Source of the DNA: Eubacteriales bacterium
GTDB taxonomy: Bacteria; Bacillota; Clostridia; Oscillospirales; CAG-382
Assembly: GCA_028705495.1 (NCBI GenBank)
Contig: JAQWDK010000001.1
Coordinates: 223,228 to 287,227, forward strand
Length of the DNA stretch: 64,000 nt
Direction of reading: 5' to 3'
Of the stretch, positions 55,338 to 64,000 are shown in pieces; the first letter of the stretch is position 1; each line of letters starts with the position of its first letter. The notes beneath the pieces were generated by a model. The model was not told where the DNA came from. It saw only the letters and a program-made list of their open reading frames with translations, and searched no databases. Position numbers and translations under genes: made by a program.

Positions 55338-57491
55338 TTACTCCTTAACCTGTTTTATTGAAAGCGAGATGCGTTTTTTGGGTACATCGACGGAGAGCAC
55401 GACTACTTTTACTATGTCTCCGACGGATACAACTTCCGACGGGTGTTTAATAAATTTATTAACTATCTCCGAGATATGGACAAGTCCGTCCTGATGCACT
55501 CCGATGTCAACAAACACACCGAAGTCAATGACATTTCGTACCGTTCCGGAAAGAACCATACCGGGTGTCAAATCCTTCATCTCCATAACATCAGTGCGAA
55601 GCAGGGGAGCCGGCAGCTCATCACGCGGGTCACGGCCGGGCTTCAAAAGTTCCTTCGCGATATCCCTAAGTGTCGGGACGCCGACACCGCATTCCTTCGC
55701 AGCTTTTTCTTCGCCGTAGTCTTTAAGGCGCTGTAACAGCTCGGAAATATTTCCGGCAGCAACGTCTTTAAGAGTATAACCGCAAAGCTCAATCAGCTTT
55801 TCTGCAGCAGGATAGCTCTCTGGGTGAACACCAGTGTTGTCAAGCAGCGATTTGCTCTCAGGAACGCGCAAAAATCCAGCACACTGCTCATACGCCTTCG
55901 GTCCGAGTTTCGGCACCTTCAGAAGCTGTTTTCTTGTGGTGAACATACCGTTTTCCTCGCGGTAGTTGACGATATTTTTCGAAGTCGTTGCGTTAAGCCC
56001 CGACACACGAAGTAGCAGCGGCTGTGAAGCGGTGTTTATGTCAACACCGACAGCGTTTACGCAATCCTCGACAACGCCCGAGAGCGATTCATCAAGTTTT
56101 TTTTGAGGCATATCATGTTGGTACTGACCGACTCCGATGGCTTTTGGGTCTATTTTGACAAGCTCAGCAAGCGGGTCTTGCAACCTACGTGCTATCGAAA
56201 CTGCAGAACGCAGGTTTACATCAAATTGTGGCATTTCTTCTGCCGCAAGCTTTGAAGCAGAGTAAACAGATGCACCCGCTTCGTTTACAATCATATAGCT
56301 GACTCCGGGAGTCAGTTTAACAAGTTCACTTGTCATCTGTTCGGTTTCGCGAGAAGCAGTACCGTTACCGATTGCGATATGGGTTACTTTGTGTCGTTTT
56401 ACGAGCTTTTCTAAAACTTCAATCGCTTCATTTTTTTGGCGCTCGCCAAATGTTGGATAAACAACAGCGGTGTCAAGAACCTTGCCGGTCCCGTCAACAA
56501 CAGCTACCTTACAACCGTTACGATAACCTGGGTCAAGCCCCATTGTCACATGTCCTTTGACTGGGGGCTGCATCAGAAGCGGCTTGAGGTTGAGCGCGAA
56601 ATTGTGTATCGCACCCTCGGAAGCGGTGTCGGTTAAAGCGTTCCTTATCTCGCGTTCCATGGAAGGGAAGAGCAGGCGGTCGTATCCGTCTTCGACTGCA
56701 GTTCGAACAAAATCTGTTGCGCTTGAGCCTGGCTTTACAAGTGCGTCAGTTAAAATACCGAGCGCAAGACTGCGGTCAATCTGAACAGCAACCTTTAAAA
56801 ATTCTTCTTTTTCACCACGGTTAATCGCTAAAACTTGGTGACCGTTAATTTTCGAAATTGGTTGCTCGAACGCATAATAGAGACGGTAGACGGAGTCCTC
56901 TTCTTTTGTTGCACTTGCAGTCGAAACGCCTCTATTCATAATCAGCTCACGCAGACGGCGGCGAATATCAGCGCTGTCAGCGGCAATTTCAGCAATTATA
57001 TCGGATGCTCCAGCGAGTGCATCTTCGGCGCTTTCGACACCCTTTTCCACATCAATATAAGCTTCGGCGAGTGTATTTATATCAGCTAAGTCTTTTCTCT
57101 GCTCGAGAAGCAGCTCAGCAAGCGGCTCAAGTCCTTTTTCTTTTGCTATGGTAGCACGTGTACGACGCTTCTGTTTGTACGGACGGTAGAGGTCTTCAAC
57201 CTCTGCGAGCGTTGAAGCTGCATCAATTGCAGCAGCAAGCTCATCTGTGAGTTTGTCCTGCGCGGCGATCGAATTCTTAACCTCATCACGGCGTGCTTGA
57301 AGATTACGCAGATATGTCAGCCTGTCCGCCAGAGTACGAAGTACTGTGTCGTCCATCGCTCCATGCATCTCCTTGCGGTAACGCGCGATGAACGGGATTG
57401 TATTTCCTTCGTCGATTAGGGTTATGACGTTTTGAATATGCTCTTGACTTTTATTGAGTTCTCTTGCGAGAATTGAGATAATGCTTTCCAT
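55338..57491 (-). CDS. tex: Tex-family RNA-binding transcription factor
   Basis: The 717-residue protein has all Tex domains: an N-terminal helical part with NTIPFIARYRKEMHGAMDD, the YqgF-like nuclease fold (MGLDPGYRNGCKVAVVDGTG), helix-hairpin-helix pairs near NATTSKNIVNYREENG, and a C-terminal S1 domain (GMVLSGTVRNVIDFGVFVDI). Tex binds nucleic acid and affects transcription and translation under stress. It is monocistronic, with its own promoter. Confidence 0.95.
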   Translation of the reverse strand: MESIISILARELNKSQEHIQNVITLIDEGNTIPFIARYRKEMHGAMDDTVLRTLADRLTYLRNLQARRDEVKNSIAAQDKLTDELAAAIDAASTLAEVEDLYRPYKQKRRTRATIAKEKGLEPLAELLLEQRKDLADINTLAEAYIDVEKGVESAEDALAGASDIIAEIAADSADIRRRLRELIMNRGVSTASATKEEDSVYRLYYAFEQPISKINGHQVLAINRGEKEEFLKVAVQIDRSLALGILTDALVKPGSSATDFVRTAVEDGYDRLLFPSMEREIRNALTDTASEGAIHNFALNLKPLLMQPPVKGHVTMGLDPGYRNGCKVAVVDGTGKVLDTAVVYPTFGERQKNEAIEVLEKLVKRHKVTHIAIGNGTASRETEQMTSELVKLTPGVSYMIVNEAGASVYSASKLAAEEMPQFDVNLRSAVSIARRLQDPLAELVKIDPKAIGVGQYQHDMPQKKLDESLSGVVEDCVNAVGVDINTASQPLLLRVSGLNATTSKNIVNYREENGMFTTRKQLLKVPKLGPKAYEQCAGFLRVPESKSLLDNTGVHPESYPAAEKLIELCGYTLKDVAAGNISELLQRLKDYGEEKAAKECGVGVPTLRDIAKELLKPGRDPRDELPAPLLRTDVMEMKDLTPGMVLSGTVRNVIDFGVFVDIGVHQDGLVHISEIVNKFIKHPSEVVSVGDIVKVVVLSVDVPKKRISLSIKQVKE

Positions 57492-57527
57492 TTTTACTCC
57501 TTAAATGCTTCTGATTTTTCTCTAATA

Positions 57528-57556
57528 ATAATACCATTTTCATCAATTAATGTCAA
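57528..57556 (-). promoter_or_regulatory. Promoter of tex
   Basis: On the minus strand TTGACA (57556-57551), a 17-base spacer and TATTAT (57533-57528) precede the tex start by about 35 bases. Confidence 0.8.
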
Positions 57557-57671
57557 ACAGAACCGATTAATAGAGATCAATCATCTGAAGTAATATCCAC
57601 TAGACGGATAACATTCCAATTATCCATACCCCATTTTTAATAGCCAGTAACCCTAAGAAGGAGGTCACGCA

Positions 57672-58487
57672 ATGAATAAATGCGATAATGAAGGATTGTT
57701 TAACGAGCTTCATAAGATTGATTGCATTAGAGAAGTGCTTGAATACAGCAAAACAGAAAAAAATCTAAAAGATTGAGAGCCATTTGAACAGTTGAATCAA
57801 AAGTATGCTCAATTGCAGAAAAAATATGCTGATTCCTTTCAAGAATTGAATGCCAGTATTGCATCTAAGGCATATAAGTGGAAATATTCAAAAGGAGGAG
57901 CAACTCTTCATCGTGGGTTTTACTCTCCAAGCTCTTTAGATTTAGTTATTGGAGGTTGTGATAGAGGAAGGCTTCTAAAGAGTAAACCAAAAAGTAATAC
58001 ATACGATTATGAATACATATTTGACGATAAAGGTAATATAATTTGCTCAAAAAAATATAGTGATGAATTTGATGGGGTTTTTAGTGTTATTGCTGTTGAA
58101 TTATTTGTATATAAGAAGAATATAGTATTGTCCTTTGAGTTTGAACCATACCATAATCATGCCCTTACTTTCATTTCAGAATGCAAATATGAAAATGGAA
58201 GATTAGCAAGATATGAAAGTGCTATATGTGGATTAAATTATGATGGAAAAAGCTGTACGGAAATAAATATAGAAACCTTTGAGTATGCAGATGATTGGTT
58301 GAAATCTGTTTACTGGTATCGTTATACGCCTTCCATTCAACTATTAGACCAAAACAAATTCATTTTTACCAGAGATGAAGAGGGGTATTTATCAACATAC
58401 ACTGTTGAACGGCTTGGTGGATGCGCTCAAAAAAATGATTTTTATCAAAACTCGGAATCGTTCAAGGTAATTGTGAAACGCAAGTAG
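57672..58487 (+). pseudogene. Uncharacterised gene split by an in-frame TGA
   Basis: AAGGAGG (57658-57664) and ATG 57672 start a frame of 34 codons ending in TGA (57774-57776). The same frame then continues without further stops to 58487 (EPFEQLNQKYAQLQKK and 231 residues from TTG 57792). No binding site precedes the second part, and the coiled-coil character runs across the stop. A nonsense mutation in a 271-residue gene is therefore likely. The body (LHRGFYSPSSLDLVIGG, FEFEPYHNHALTFISE) matches no family I know. If the stop is not read through, only a 34-residue peptide would be made. Confidence 0.6.
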
Positions 58488-58519
58488 CCTTCAATATGCA
58501 TATAAAAGAGGAATAGCCC

Positions 58520-58777
58520 ATGAAAAAACTACCGAACGGTATCTACCGTCATTACAAAGGAAATGTCTACAGAGTGATTTGTGTCGCTAAACACAGTGAA
58601 ACGCTTGAGGATATGGTTGTTTACACAGACATGGTTGACAGCGAAAAGAATTGGGTGCGGCCGCTGTCTATGTGGAACGAAAAAGTCACAATAGGCGGAG
58701 AAACAAGACAACGCTTCGAATTTATTACCGCAAATGCTGAGGATATGGATGACAAAATAAAAAACCACAATGCCTAA
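58520..58777 (+). CDS. DUF1653 protein
   Basis: The 85-residue protein is a complete DUF1653 domain: GIYRHYKGNVYRVICVAKHS, ETLEDMVVYTDM, VRPLSMWNEKV and a closing RFEF. The small beta-rich family is widespread and uncharacterised. AGAGGA precedes the ATG. A strong terminator follows. Confidence 0.9.
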   Translation: MKKLPNGIYRHYKGNVYRVICVAKHSETLEDMVVYTDMVDSEKNWVRPLSMWNEKVTIGGETRQRFEFITANAEDMDDKIKNHNA

Positions 58778-58817
58778 GTAGCATCCTCTATGTTATTACA
58801 TTTGTAAATATTAAGAA

Positions 58818-58845
58818 AAGGGTCTGCGGATATCCGCAGACCCTT
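58818..58845. terminator. Bidirectional terminator, perfect 28-bp palindrome
   Basis: AAGGGTCTGCGGAT (58818-58831) and its exact complement (58832-58845) form a GC-rich stem between two convergent genes. Short T-rich tails lie on both sides. Confidence 0.85.
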
Positions 58846-58857
58846 GTTATAATTTAA

Positions 58858-60495
58858 TTATGAGTATATAGAACTATTACTCCAATACCGCTCATAGTAT
58901 TTTTCAGGTGATTCTAAGGTCTCCCAGATTTCATTAAAAACTATCTCAGGTAGATAAGTAATTTGCTCGTCACTTTCTGAATAGACGAAGCCTTTGCCTT
59001 GAGCATCTCTTGCAAACAGTAAATTAGTTATAAGCGTATCTTCGCAAACAATAGCAGCAACAAAAGCTCCCACCTCATAAGCGTTTATTAATGAATTATA
59101 AGGTTCCCACTCATACATATCTACTAATTTTAAAATATGAAAAAGCGGAGCTTTGTCTATTTGTAAAAAAGAGGGGTTAGAATCATTAGTATATTTTATT
59201 ATAACCGTCTCTTCCATATCGATTCTATTGTAAATCTCAACAAGATTTGTATTGACATAGCCTTTGATCGGTGATGATGTTTCATATCTCGAAGTTTCAT
59301 TCTGCTGAGATTCAATAGGATATGATGATTCATTTGAAGCGCTATTATCATCGATTATAGAATTAATGCTTACTTTAACCGGTGTACTACGATTGGATGA
59401 GGTGTTATATGGGTCGGTTGGTTTTAATCCATATCCAAGCTGTCCTGTGTAATTGCTACCCCATGCCCACAAGCCATCGGGCGTTGTTATAATCACATGC
59501 CAATTTCCTGAAGCAACCCCAGTCGCATTTGCAGGCAACACCACTTTAACAGGGGTTTTACTATTATAATTTACCCCATCGCCAAGACCGTGCTCAAAAA
59601 AGCCCCAAGACCAAACTGTGCCGTCCTTCTTAACGGCGACTGAATGAAATGCACCTGCTGCAATATCAATAATGTCCGAAAGTCCACCGACTTGATAGTT
59701 GATATATCCTGGGTTATCGGATTCAGAAAATGAACAAACGGTTCCATCGCTTTTTAACGCGATAAAATGATGCCCACCTCCAGCAATTTTAGTTATATCC
59801 GAAAGCCCTTCAACCTTTTTTGGAATCCTTGGCATGATATATTGTTCTTCTAAAAACCAAACATTGCCTTCCTCATCTAAAAATGCAGCATGATACCAAC
59901 TTGTAGCAATTTTTTTGATTTTCGGCAGACCCTCTACTTTCTTTGGTACCTTTTGCTCTTCAACGTTATCAACGCCATTTACACCCCATATCCAAACAGT
60001 GCCGTCACTTTTTAACGCGACTGTGAAATAGTCACCAACACTGACATCTATGACATCAGTCATTAAAGGCTCGTTTAATGAAAGAGAGTAACTACTCACA
60101 GGTCCGGTAGTTGTCCAACTAACACCCCACATCCATAAGGTACCATCAGACTTTATAGCAGCTGATGCAAAATTGCCAGCATCTATATATACAATATCTG
60201 ATAACCCTTCTATCTGCACGGGATAGCTCGAATTAATGCATCCATAGAAATCAGTGCCCCATCCCCATACTGTTCCATCTTCGCGCAGAGCAACTGTGTG
60301 AGCATACCCGCCCGCTGCCATCTTTGCTTTAAAAGCTGATTCAGTTTCATCCTCGGACGAAGTTAACCCACTGGCATCATCTGATACAATACCCGCACCA
60401 ACACCACTGTAAAACGCAGCATCATCGATTCTGCACCCGCTAAGCAGAGAAACAATCAAACTCAATACAAAAACAAAAGCGACAACTTTTTTCAT
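58858..60495 (-). CDS. RCC1-repeat lipoprotein
   Basis: The 545-residue protein begins with a signal peptide ending in the lipobox LLSGC. Seven RCC1-type repeats follow (for example HTVALREDGTVWGWG, FTVALKSDGTVWIWG, HSVAVKKDGTVWSWG), enough for a seven-bladed beta-propeller. A linker rich in S, N, E and Q leads to a C-terminal domain of about 140 residues of unknown type. Exported RCC1 proteins may bind surface or partner proteins; nothing specific can be said. GGAG precedes the ATG. The downstream minus-strand space ends at the shared terminator. Confidence 0.88.
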   Translation of the reverse strand: MKKVVAFVFVLSLIVSLLSGCRIDDAAFYSGVGAGIVSDDASGLTSSEDETESAFKAKMAAGGYAHTVALREDGTVWGWGTDFYGCINSSYPVQIEGLSDIVYIDAGNFASAAIKSDGTLWMWGVSWTTTGPVSSYSLSLNEPLMTDVIDVSVGDYFTVALKSDGTVWIWGVNGVDNVEEQKVPKKVEGLPKIKKIATSWYHAAFLDEEGNVWFLEEQYIMPRIPKKVEGLSDITKIAGGGHHFIALKSDGTVCSFSESDNPGYINYQVGGLSDIIDIAAGAFHSVAVKKDGTVWSWGFFEHGLGDGVNYNSKTPVKVVLPANATGVASGNWHVIITTPDGLWAWGSNYTGQLGYGLKPTDPYNTSSNRSTPVKVSINSIIDDNSASNESSYPIESQQNETSRYETSSPIKGYVNTNLVEIYNRIDMEETVIIKYTNDSNPSFLQIDKAPLFHILKLVDMYEWEPYNSLINAYEVGAFVAAIVCEDTLITNLLFARDAQGKGFVYSESDEQITYLPEIVFNEIWETLESPEKYYERYWSNSSIYS

Positions 60496-60567
60496 GAGAA
60501 AACTCCTTCTGTTTACTGCTACTATAACTAGAAACTATGTACTAACCACTAATCTTCATCCATTTTC

Positions 60568-60596
60568 ATATTATCATAATTTACGACATCAGTCAA
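60568..60596 (-). promoter_or_regulatory. Promoter of the RCC1 lipoprotein gene
   Basis: On the minus strand TTGACT (60596-60591), a 17-base spacer and TAATAT (60573-60568) lie about 70 bases before the start. Confidence 0.7.
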
Positions 60597-60655
60597 TACT
60601 TTCCAATACAAAATATGTAACTGGGAATTTACATTTTGGGAATGTTATTAAATTT

Positions 60656-61567
60656 TCAACTCAGTTTAGATTCTATTTTATTTAAATCCAAAACTTTATT
60701 ACTGTTTATAAGGTCGTAAATCTCATCGAAAGTTAGTATATGATATTTGTCTTCGGTGAAATTCATTGTGTCCTCATACAGATAACTATTGACAACGACA
60801 AAATCTTCACCGTAAACATCGAAGCCGTGGGTTTGAAATTTCCAGTCCTCGCTTTTTGTTATCACCTTATATTCATCGGTTTGGGTATCATAAACATATG
60901 TATCTCCACCTCTTACGACCGAACCGTGGTCAAGCTGAACAACAAACAGAAAATACCTGTCATCAAGCCATTCCATGTCTACAGCTGTTCTATCCCTCGG
61001 AAGATTAGGCATCAAAAGCTTTCTTGTCTCCCGCTTTTCTACATCATACATAAAAACTTGAGCGGTATATTCCATCTGAGCATCATTTAAAATTACTTTA
61101 GTTCCTTCGGGTGAAGCTTTGACTGTCCAAATATAGTTTAGCTTAATCACTTCAACCACAGTTTTATCTTCGTATTCAATACTTAGTGTATACCATGGTT
61201 GGGAAGAGTGGTCTTCTCTCAAGGTAAGATATACTCCGTCTTTAACTTTTATTTTTTCTTCTTTAACAGCTGAGTTTTTTAAAACCGAAACTTCATCTTC
61301 TAAGCTTTTAATTTTATCAGATAAATCAGCTTTTTCGCCATCTGAAGAGGACAACAAGGTATTTAATCTGTCAATCTCGTTTTCAAGTTCTTTAATCTTG
61401 GTATTGATAATATAGGTGTTTCCAGAGTTTTCAGAACATTCAGTACTTTCAGAGACTTCAGAGGCGTTATTAGTAAGAGACTCCATGCTCTCCTCGGGAT
61501 TATTGTTAGTGCAACCAAATAACGTAAAGACTAATACGAATAATATCAGTAAAGCGATTTTTTTCAT
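60656..61567 (-). CDS. Lipoprotein with coiled coil and beta-propeller-like domain
   Basis: The 303-residue protein has a lipobox (TLFGC), a Ser/Glu-rich linker, a coiled coil of about 60 residues (IKELENEIDRLNTLL, DLSDKIKSLEDEVSVLKN) and a C-terminal beta-rich domain. The strands WTVKASPEGTKVILND, AVDMEWLDDRYFLFVVQ and DTYVYDTQTDEYKVIT resemble TolB/DPP-like propeller blades. ATG 61567 has AAAGGA upstream; an in-frame ATG at 61585 does not. The role is unknown. Confidence 0.75.
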   Translation of the reverse strand: MKKIALLILFVLVFTLFGCTNNNPEESMESLTNNASEVSESTECSENSGNTYIINTKIKELENEIDRLNTLLSSSDGEKADLSDKIKSLEDEVSVLKNSAVKEEKIKVKDGVYLTLREDHSSQPWYTLSIEYEDKTVVEVIKLNYIWTVKASPEGTKVILNDAQMEYTAQVFMYDVEKRETRKLLMPNLPRDRTAVDMEWLDDRYFLFVVQLDHGSVVRGGDTYVYDTQTDEYKVITKSEDWKFQTHGFDVYGEDFVVVNSYLYEDTMNFTEDKYHILTFDEIYDLINSNKVLDLNKIESKLS

Positions 61568-61610
61568 TATCAGAAGTCCTTTCATAAAAGCTAATTATTA
61601 GTTAGCTACA

Positions 61611-62546
61611 TCATCCTTCTGCAGCTTCTAATTGGTCGTCAACGATTTTCAGGTCAGTTAAGTCATATATATACCAACCGACAATTCGGTTATCGACGTC
61701 ACCGATTAATACTTCTATTTTTATTTTGTTATCCGAAACCCACTCTTTAAAATAGGAAGTTAATTTAGTACTCATCAATTCTTTATCGAATTCAAGCGAA
61801 TCTAAAATTTCATCAATCCCCGGCAATTCTATAAATCTACCGTTAAGCGCATCAAACACATCGGTTTTATAATAATATTTCTGATCACCGTATGAGAGGG
61901 CAGCGTATTTGCTGTCATCCGACCATGTTATAATGAACGCTATTTCATTAATGTCTGACATAGCTAGTGTTGAACCTGTAGTTTTGTCAACAAGCCGGAA
62001 ATCACAGTATCTGAGTTCGCCGGATGCATATACGGGTACAAAAGAGAAAACCGAGCATTTTATTGTGTACTTGCTGTCGGGTGACGGATATGAAAGATCG
62101 TACAAATCCGGGTTTATTATGTACTTTGCATAACGAGCCATAGCGCGTCTTGAAATAGCATTTTCGCTATCATCGTATATACCGTCAAGAATCGGGAACG
62201 CTTCTTCTCCTAAATCGACAATTACGGAAAATTCATCTGCAAAAATTTCTGCTAAAGTTGATTCTGTTTTGTTATATGCAAAACCTTGTTCAGGAACATC
62301 GGCTAAAATTATATCCAAATTGTCGTTAATTAATGTCGCCATATCAACTGATGATTCTTCAGAGCTTGTTTCGTCGGAAACGGAAGCGGAGGAGCTTGCT
62401 TCTTTTGAGGTTGCAGTCGCGCTTTCTGAGACAGCGCTGCTGTTTTTTGAGCTGTTTACATCGGAATTACCTGAATTGGTACACGAAACGAGAACGGAAA
62501 CGGTTGCAATTAAGACAAGTATGAATGCGATGGTTTTCTTAAACAT
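61611..62546 (-). CDS. Lipoprotein paralogue A
   Basis: The 311-residue protein has signal peptide and lipobox VSVLVSC, a Ser/Ala/Glu-rich linker of about 45 residues, an alpha-helical middle (EEAFPILDGIYDD, RRAMARYAKYIINPDLYDL) and beta-rich repeats (AFIITWSDDSKYAALSYGDQ). It ends in GWYIYDLTDLKIVDD. It is a clear paralogue of the next two genes. AAGGAG precedes the ATG. The family is not recognised. Confidence 0.8.
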   Translation of the reverse strand: MFKKTIAFILVLIATVSVLVSCTNSGNSDVNSSKNSSAVSESATATSKEASSSASVSDETSSEESSVDMATLINDNLDIILADVPEQGFAYNKTESTLAEIFADEFSVIVDLGEEAFPILDGIYDDSENAISRRAMARYAKYIINPDLYDLSYPSPDSKYTIKCSVFSFVPVYASGELRYCDFRLVDKTTGSTLAMSDINEIAFIITWSDDSKYAALSYGDQKYYYKTDVFDALNGRFIELPGIDEILDSLEFDKELMSTKLTSYFKEWVSDNKIKIEVLIGDVDNRIVGWYIYDLTDLKIVDDQLEAAEG

Positions 62547-62573
62547 GATTAGATTCTCCTTGTTATATTGTTA

Positions 62574-62648
62574 TTATCTGCTAACTTCTGATTTTTGCAT
62601 ATCTATTTCTACGATTTCTTTTTTAGCAAGGTCGTATATATACCAGCC
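62574..62648. repeat. 3'-end repeat shared with paralogue C (63537-63611)
   Basis: The last 75 bases of paralogue B are nearly identical to the last 75 bases of paralogue C. The other parts of the genes are much more diverged, which suggests local gene conversion or recent copying of the end. Confidence 0.8.
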
Positions 62649-63518
62649 CTCATCTGCTTTTGTTGCTGCATCGCTGAATAAATCTATTCTAATTTTTATT
62701 TTATTTTCAGCTAACCACTCACTGAAGAGAAAATGAAGTGAAAAATCACTAGGGTTATAGGTATTTATCAATCTCTCTTTTATAATGCTTTCGACTTCAT
62801 TTTCATTAGGTAGTTTTATAAGTTTAGAGTTTTGAACATCAATGACATCAACTAAATGGTAATAACGATCTCCGAATGATATAGAAATATATCGATTATC
62901 TGTTGACCAATCTACACTGATATTCGAATAAACCTCATCCAATTTAAGTATAGAATAATTTGTTTGACGATCAAAAAGTTCTAATTTATATGTAGTTCCT
63001 ATAATTGTGTTAACATCTAAAAAAGAATCTACAAGCATCTTTAATAGATATTTCTCATTTGATGAAGGAAACACTTCATCGTATAAATCTGGCTTTATTG
63101 TATATTTAATAAAATAAGCTAAAGCGGTGCGATATATATCGTTATTCCCTTTACTTATAATTTCATCAAGAGTCGGAAATGCTTTTTCACCAAAAGCGAC
63201 AATTGCGGCAAACTCCTCCGGAAACTCCTCGGCTATTTCGGATTCTAACTTCTTCGGATTCGTCGAAAAAATAATATCAAAGTAGCCATTTATCTGTGAA
63301 GCGATATCGCCAGGAGATGTTTCAAGCTCGCTTAAATCGTCTGAAGCCACATTACTGACTTCGTTTGACGTTTCTTCGATATAGCTGTTGTCAGTGCCCA
63401 TACCATAACTGCTGTTTTTTGAGCTGTTTACATCGGAAGTATCGGAATTCGCACATGAAACGAGAACGGAAACGATTGCCATTAGAACAAGAATGAACGC
63501 AATGGTTTTCTTTAACAT
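62574..63518 (-). CDS. Lipoprotein paralogue B
   Basis: The 314-residue protein shares the N-terminus (KKTIAFILVL, VSVLVSC, SDVNSSKNSS), the helical middle and the strand motifs (SVDWSTDNRYISISFGDRYY) with paralogue A. Its C-terminus (EGWYIYDLAKKEIVEID then MQKSEVSR) is nearly identical to paralogue C. The gene starts 27 bases before paralogue A and has AAGGAG. Tandem duplication is evident; function is unknown. Confidence 0.8.
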   Translation of the reverse strand: MLKKTIAFILVLMAIVSVLVSCANSDTSDVNSSKNSSYGMGTDNSYIEETSNEVSNVASDDLSELETSPGDIASQINGYFDIIFSTNPKKLESEIAEEFPEEFAAIVAFGEKAFPTLDEIISKGNNDIYRTALAYFIKYTIKPDLYDEVFPSSNEKYLLKMLVDSFLDVNTIIGTTYKLELFDRQTNYSILKLDEVYSNISVDWSTDNRYISISFGDRYYHLVDVIDVQNSKLIKLPNENEVESIIKERLINTYNPSDFSLHFLFSEWLAENKIKIRIDLFSDAATKADEGWYIYDLAKKEIVEIDMQKSEVSR

Positions 63519-63536
63519 GATGAATTCTCCTTGTTA

Positions 63537-64000
63537 TTATCTGCTAACTTCTGATTTCTGTATATCTATTTCTACGATTTCTTTTTTGACAAGGTCGTAT
63601 ATATACCAGCCTTCGTATTCAGGAGGTGAACGGAGTTCGATATTGATTTTAATTTTATTATCATCAACCCATTGGTTATGGGTAAAACCAAAAAAGTCGC
63701 TATATACATTATAGTCATTGTTAAACTTATTCTGTACAATGCTTTCGACTTCCTTTGCATCAGGTAACTTAATAGTTTTTAATTCTTGAAAATCAATAAC
63801 ATCGGTTATATAGAAAAAACTGCTTCCATATTCTATTGAAGCATATCGATTATCAGGTGACCACTGTACGGTAAATTTATAATAATTATCTTTTAAAACA
63901 ATCAAAGTTGTATTTGTTTTACAATCAATAAGTTCAAAATAATAGACCTCGCCAATTGAACTCATGTTTATAAAAGTGTCAACAACTGCTTTAATAGCAA
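63537..64000 (-). CDS. Lipoprotein paralogue C, 5' part beyond window
   Basis: The frame is open to the window edge (AIKAVVDTFINMSSIGEVYY), aligning with the middle of paralogue B (LLKMLVDSFLDVNTIIGTTY). The ATG at 63965 is therefore internal and the gene continues outside. Visible parts include the strand motif TVQWSPDNRYASIEYGSSFF and the C-terminus EGWYIYDLVKKEIVEI. It ends 18 bases before paralogue B. Confidence 0.8.
   Translation of the reverse strand, partial: AIKAVVDTFINMSSIGEVYYFELIDCKTNTTLIVLKDNYYKFTVQWSPDNRYASIEYGSSFFYITDVIDFQELKTIKLPDAKEVESIVQNKFNNDYNVYSDFFGFTHNQWVDDNKIKINIELRSPPEYEGWYIYDLVKKEIVEIDIQKSEVSR

Overview
The window looks like a chromosome segment of an anaerobic Gram-positive bacterium of the class Clostridia, possibly a Ruminococcaceae/Oscillospiraceae-like organism. 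Evidence: moderate-to-low GC, strong AGGAGG-type ribosome binding sites, sigma-A promoters of the TTGACA-17-TATAAT type, a Gram-positive conjugation apparatus (PrgI, VirB4, VirD4, PcfB, MobC), lipoproteins with lipoboxes, and a Na+-type V-ATPase operon with the Enterococcus ntp gene order. The genus cannot be read from the sequence. No rRNA, tRNA or CRISPR array was recognised, and no integrase gene lies in the window.

Region 1 (1-30400) is an integrative/conjugative element in partial decay. It opens inside a very large DNA methylase/SNF2-helicase gene. A cargo zone follows: a broken DUF4143 ATPase, a phosphoesterase, two intact DUF4143 ATPases and an unknown gene. A mobilisation block comes next (candidate oriT, mobC, relaxase, PcfB-like, ArdC-like). 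The transfer channel follows (virD4, VirB2-like, virB6, prgI, virB4). virD4 is split by a 777-nt group II intron that lacks its own reverse transcriptase; removing it restores the frame exactly. Between virB6 and prgI sits an accessory island: a HipA-like kinase whose antitoxin is beheaded, a third DUF4143 ATPase flanked by 65-bp direct repeats, a duplicated copy of the virB6 3' end, and a Phd/RelE-type toxin-antitoxin pair. The element breaks off just after virB4. A three-gene HipBST system on the minus strand follows, then fragments of element genes and of a sugar transferase.

Region 2 (30570-41330, minus strand) is one long operon for a V-type ATPase (ntpF-I-K-E-C-G-A-B-D) followed by the two parts of a Ktr/Trk potassium uptake system. 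The rotor subunit carries all Na+-binding residues of the E. hirae type, so the operon probably couples Na+ extrusion to K+ uptake. It has a perfect promoter and a leader hairpin with a T-run that looks like an attenuator.

Region 3 (41500-48330) contains gene debris, an AraC-type regulator, and a divergent catabolic cluster: enolase-superfamily dehydratase, RraA-like aldolase, metallo-beta-lactamase-fold hydrolase, short-chain dehydrogenase and a cytoplasmic GH10 glycosidase. Together these fit a non-phosphorylative sugar or sugar-acid pathway.

Region 4 (48340-64000) is mostly housekeeping and uncharacterised: a YhcC-like radical SAM protein, a Cys-rich unknown protein behind a structured leader, an acetyltransferase, a thiamine-diphosphate enzyme with an epimerase/reductase and an MFS transporter, DUF1801 and DUF1905 proteins, Tex, a gene split by an in-frame TGA, a DUF1653 protein, and a minus-strand set of lipoproteins. 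The last include an RCC1 propeller and three tandem paralogues, the third cut by the window edge.
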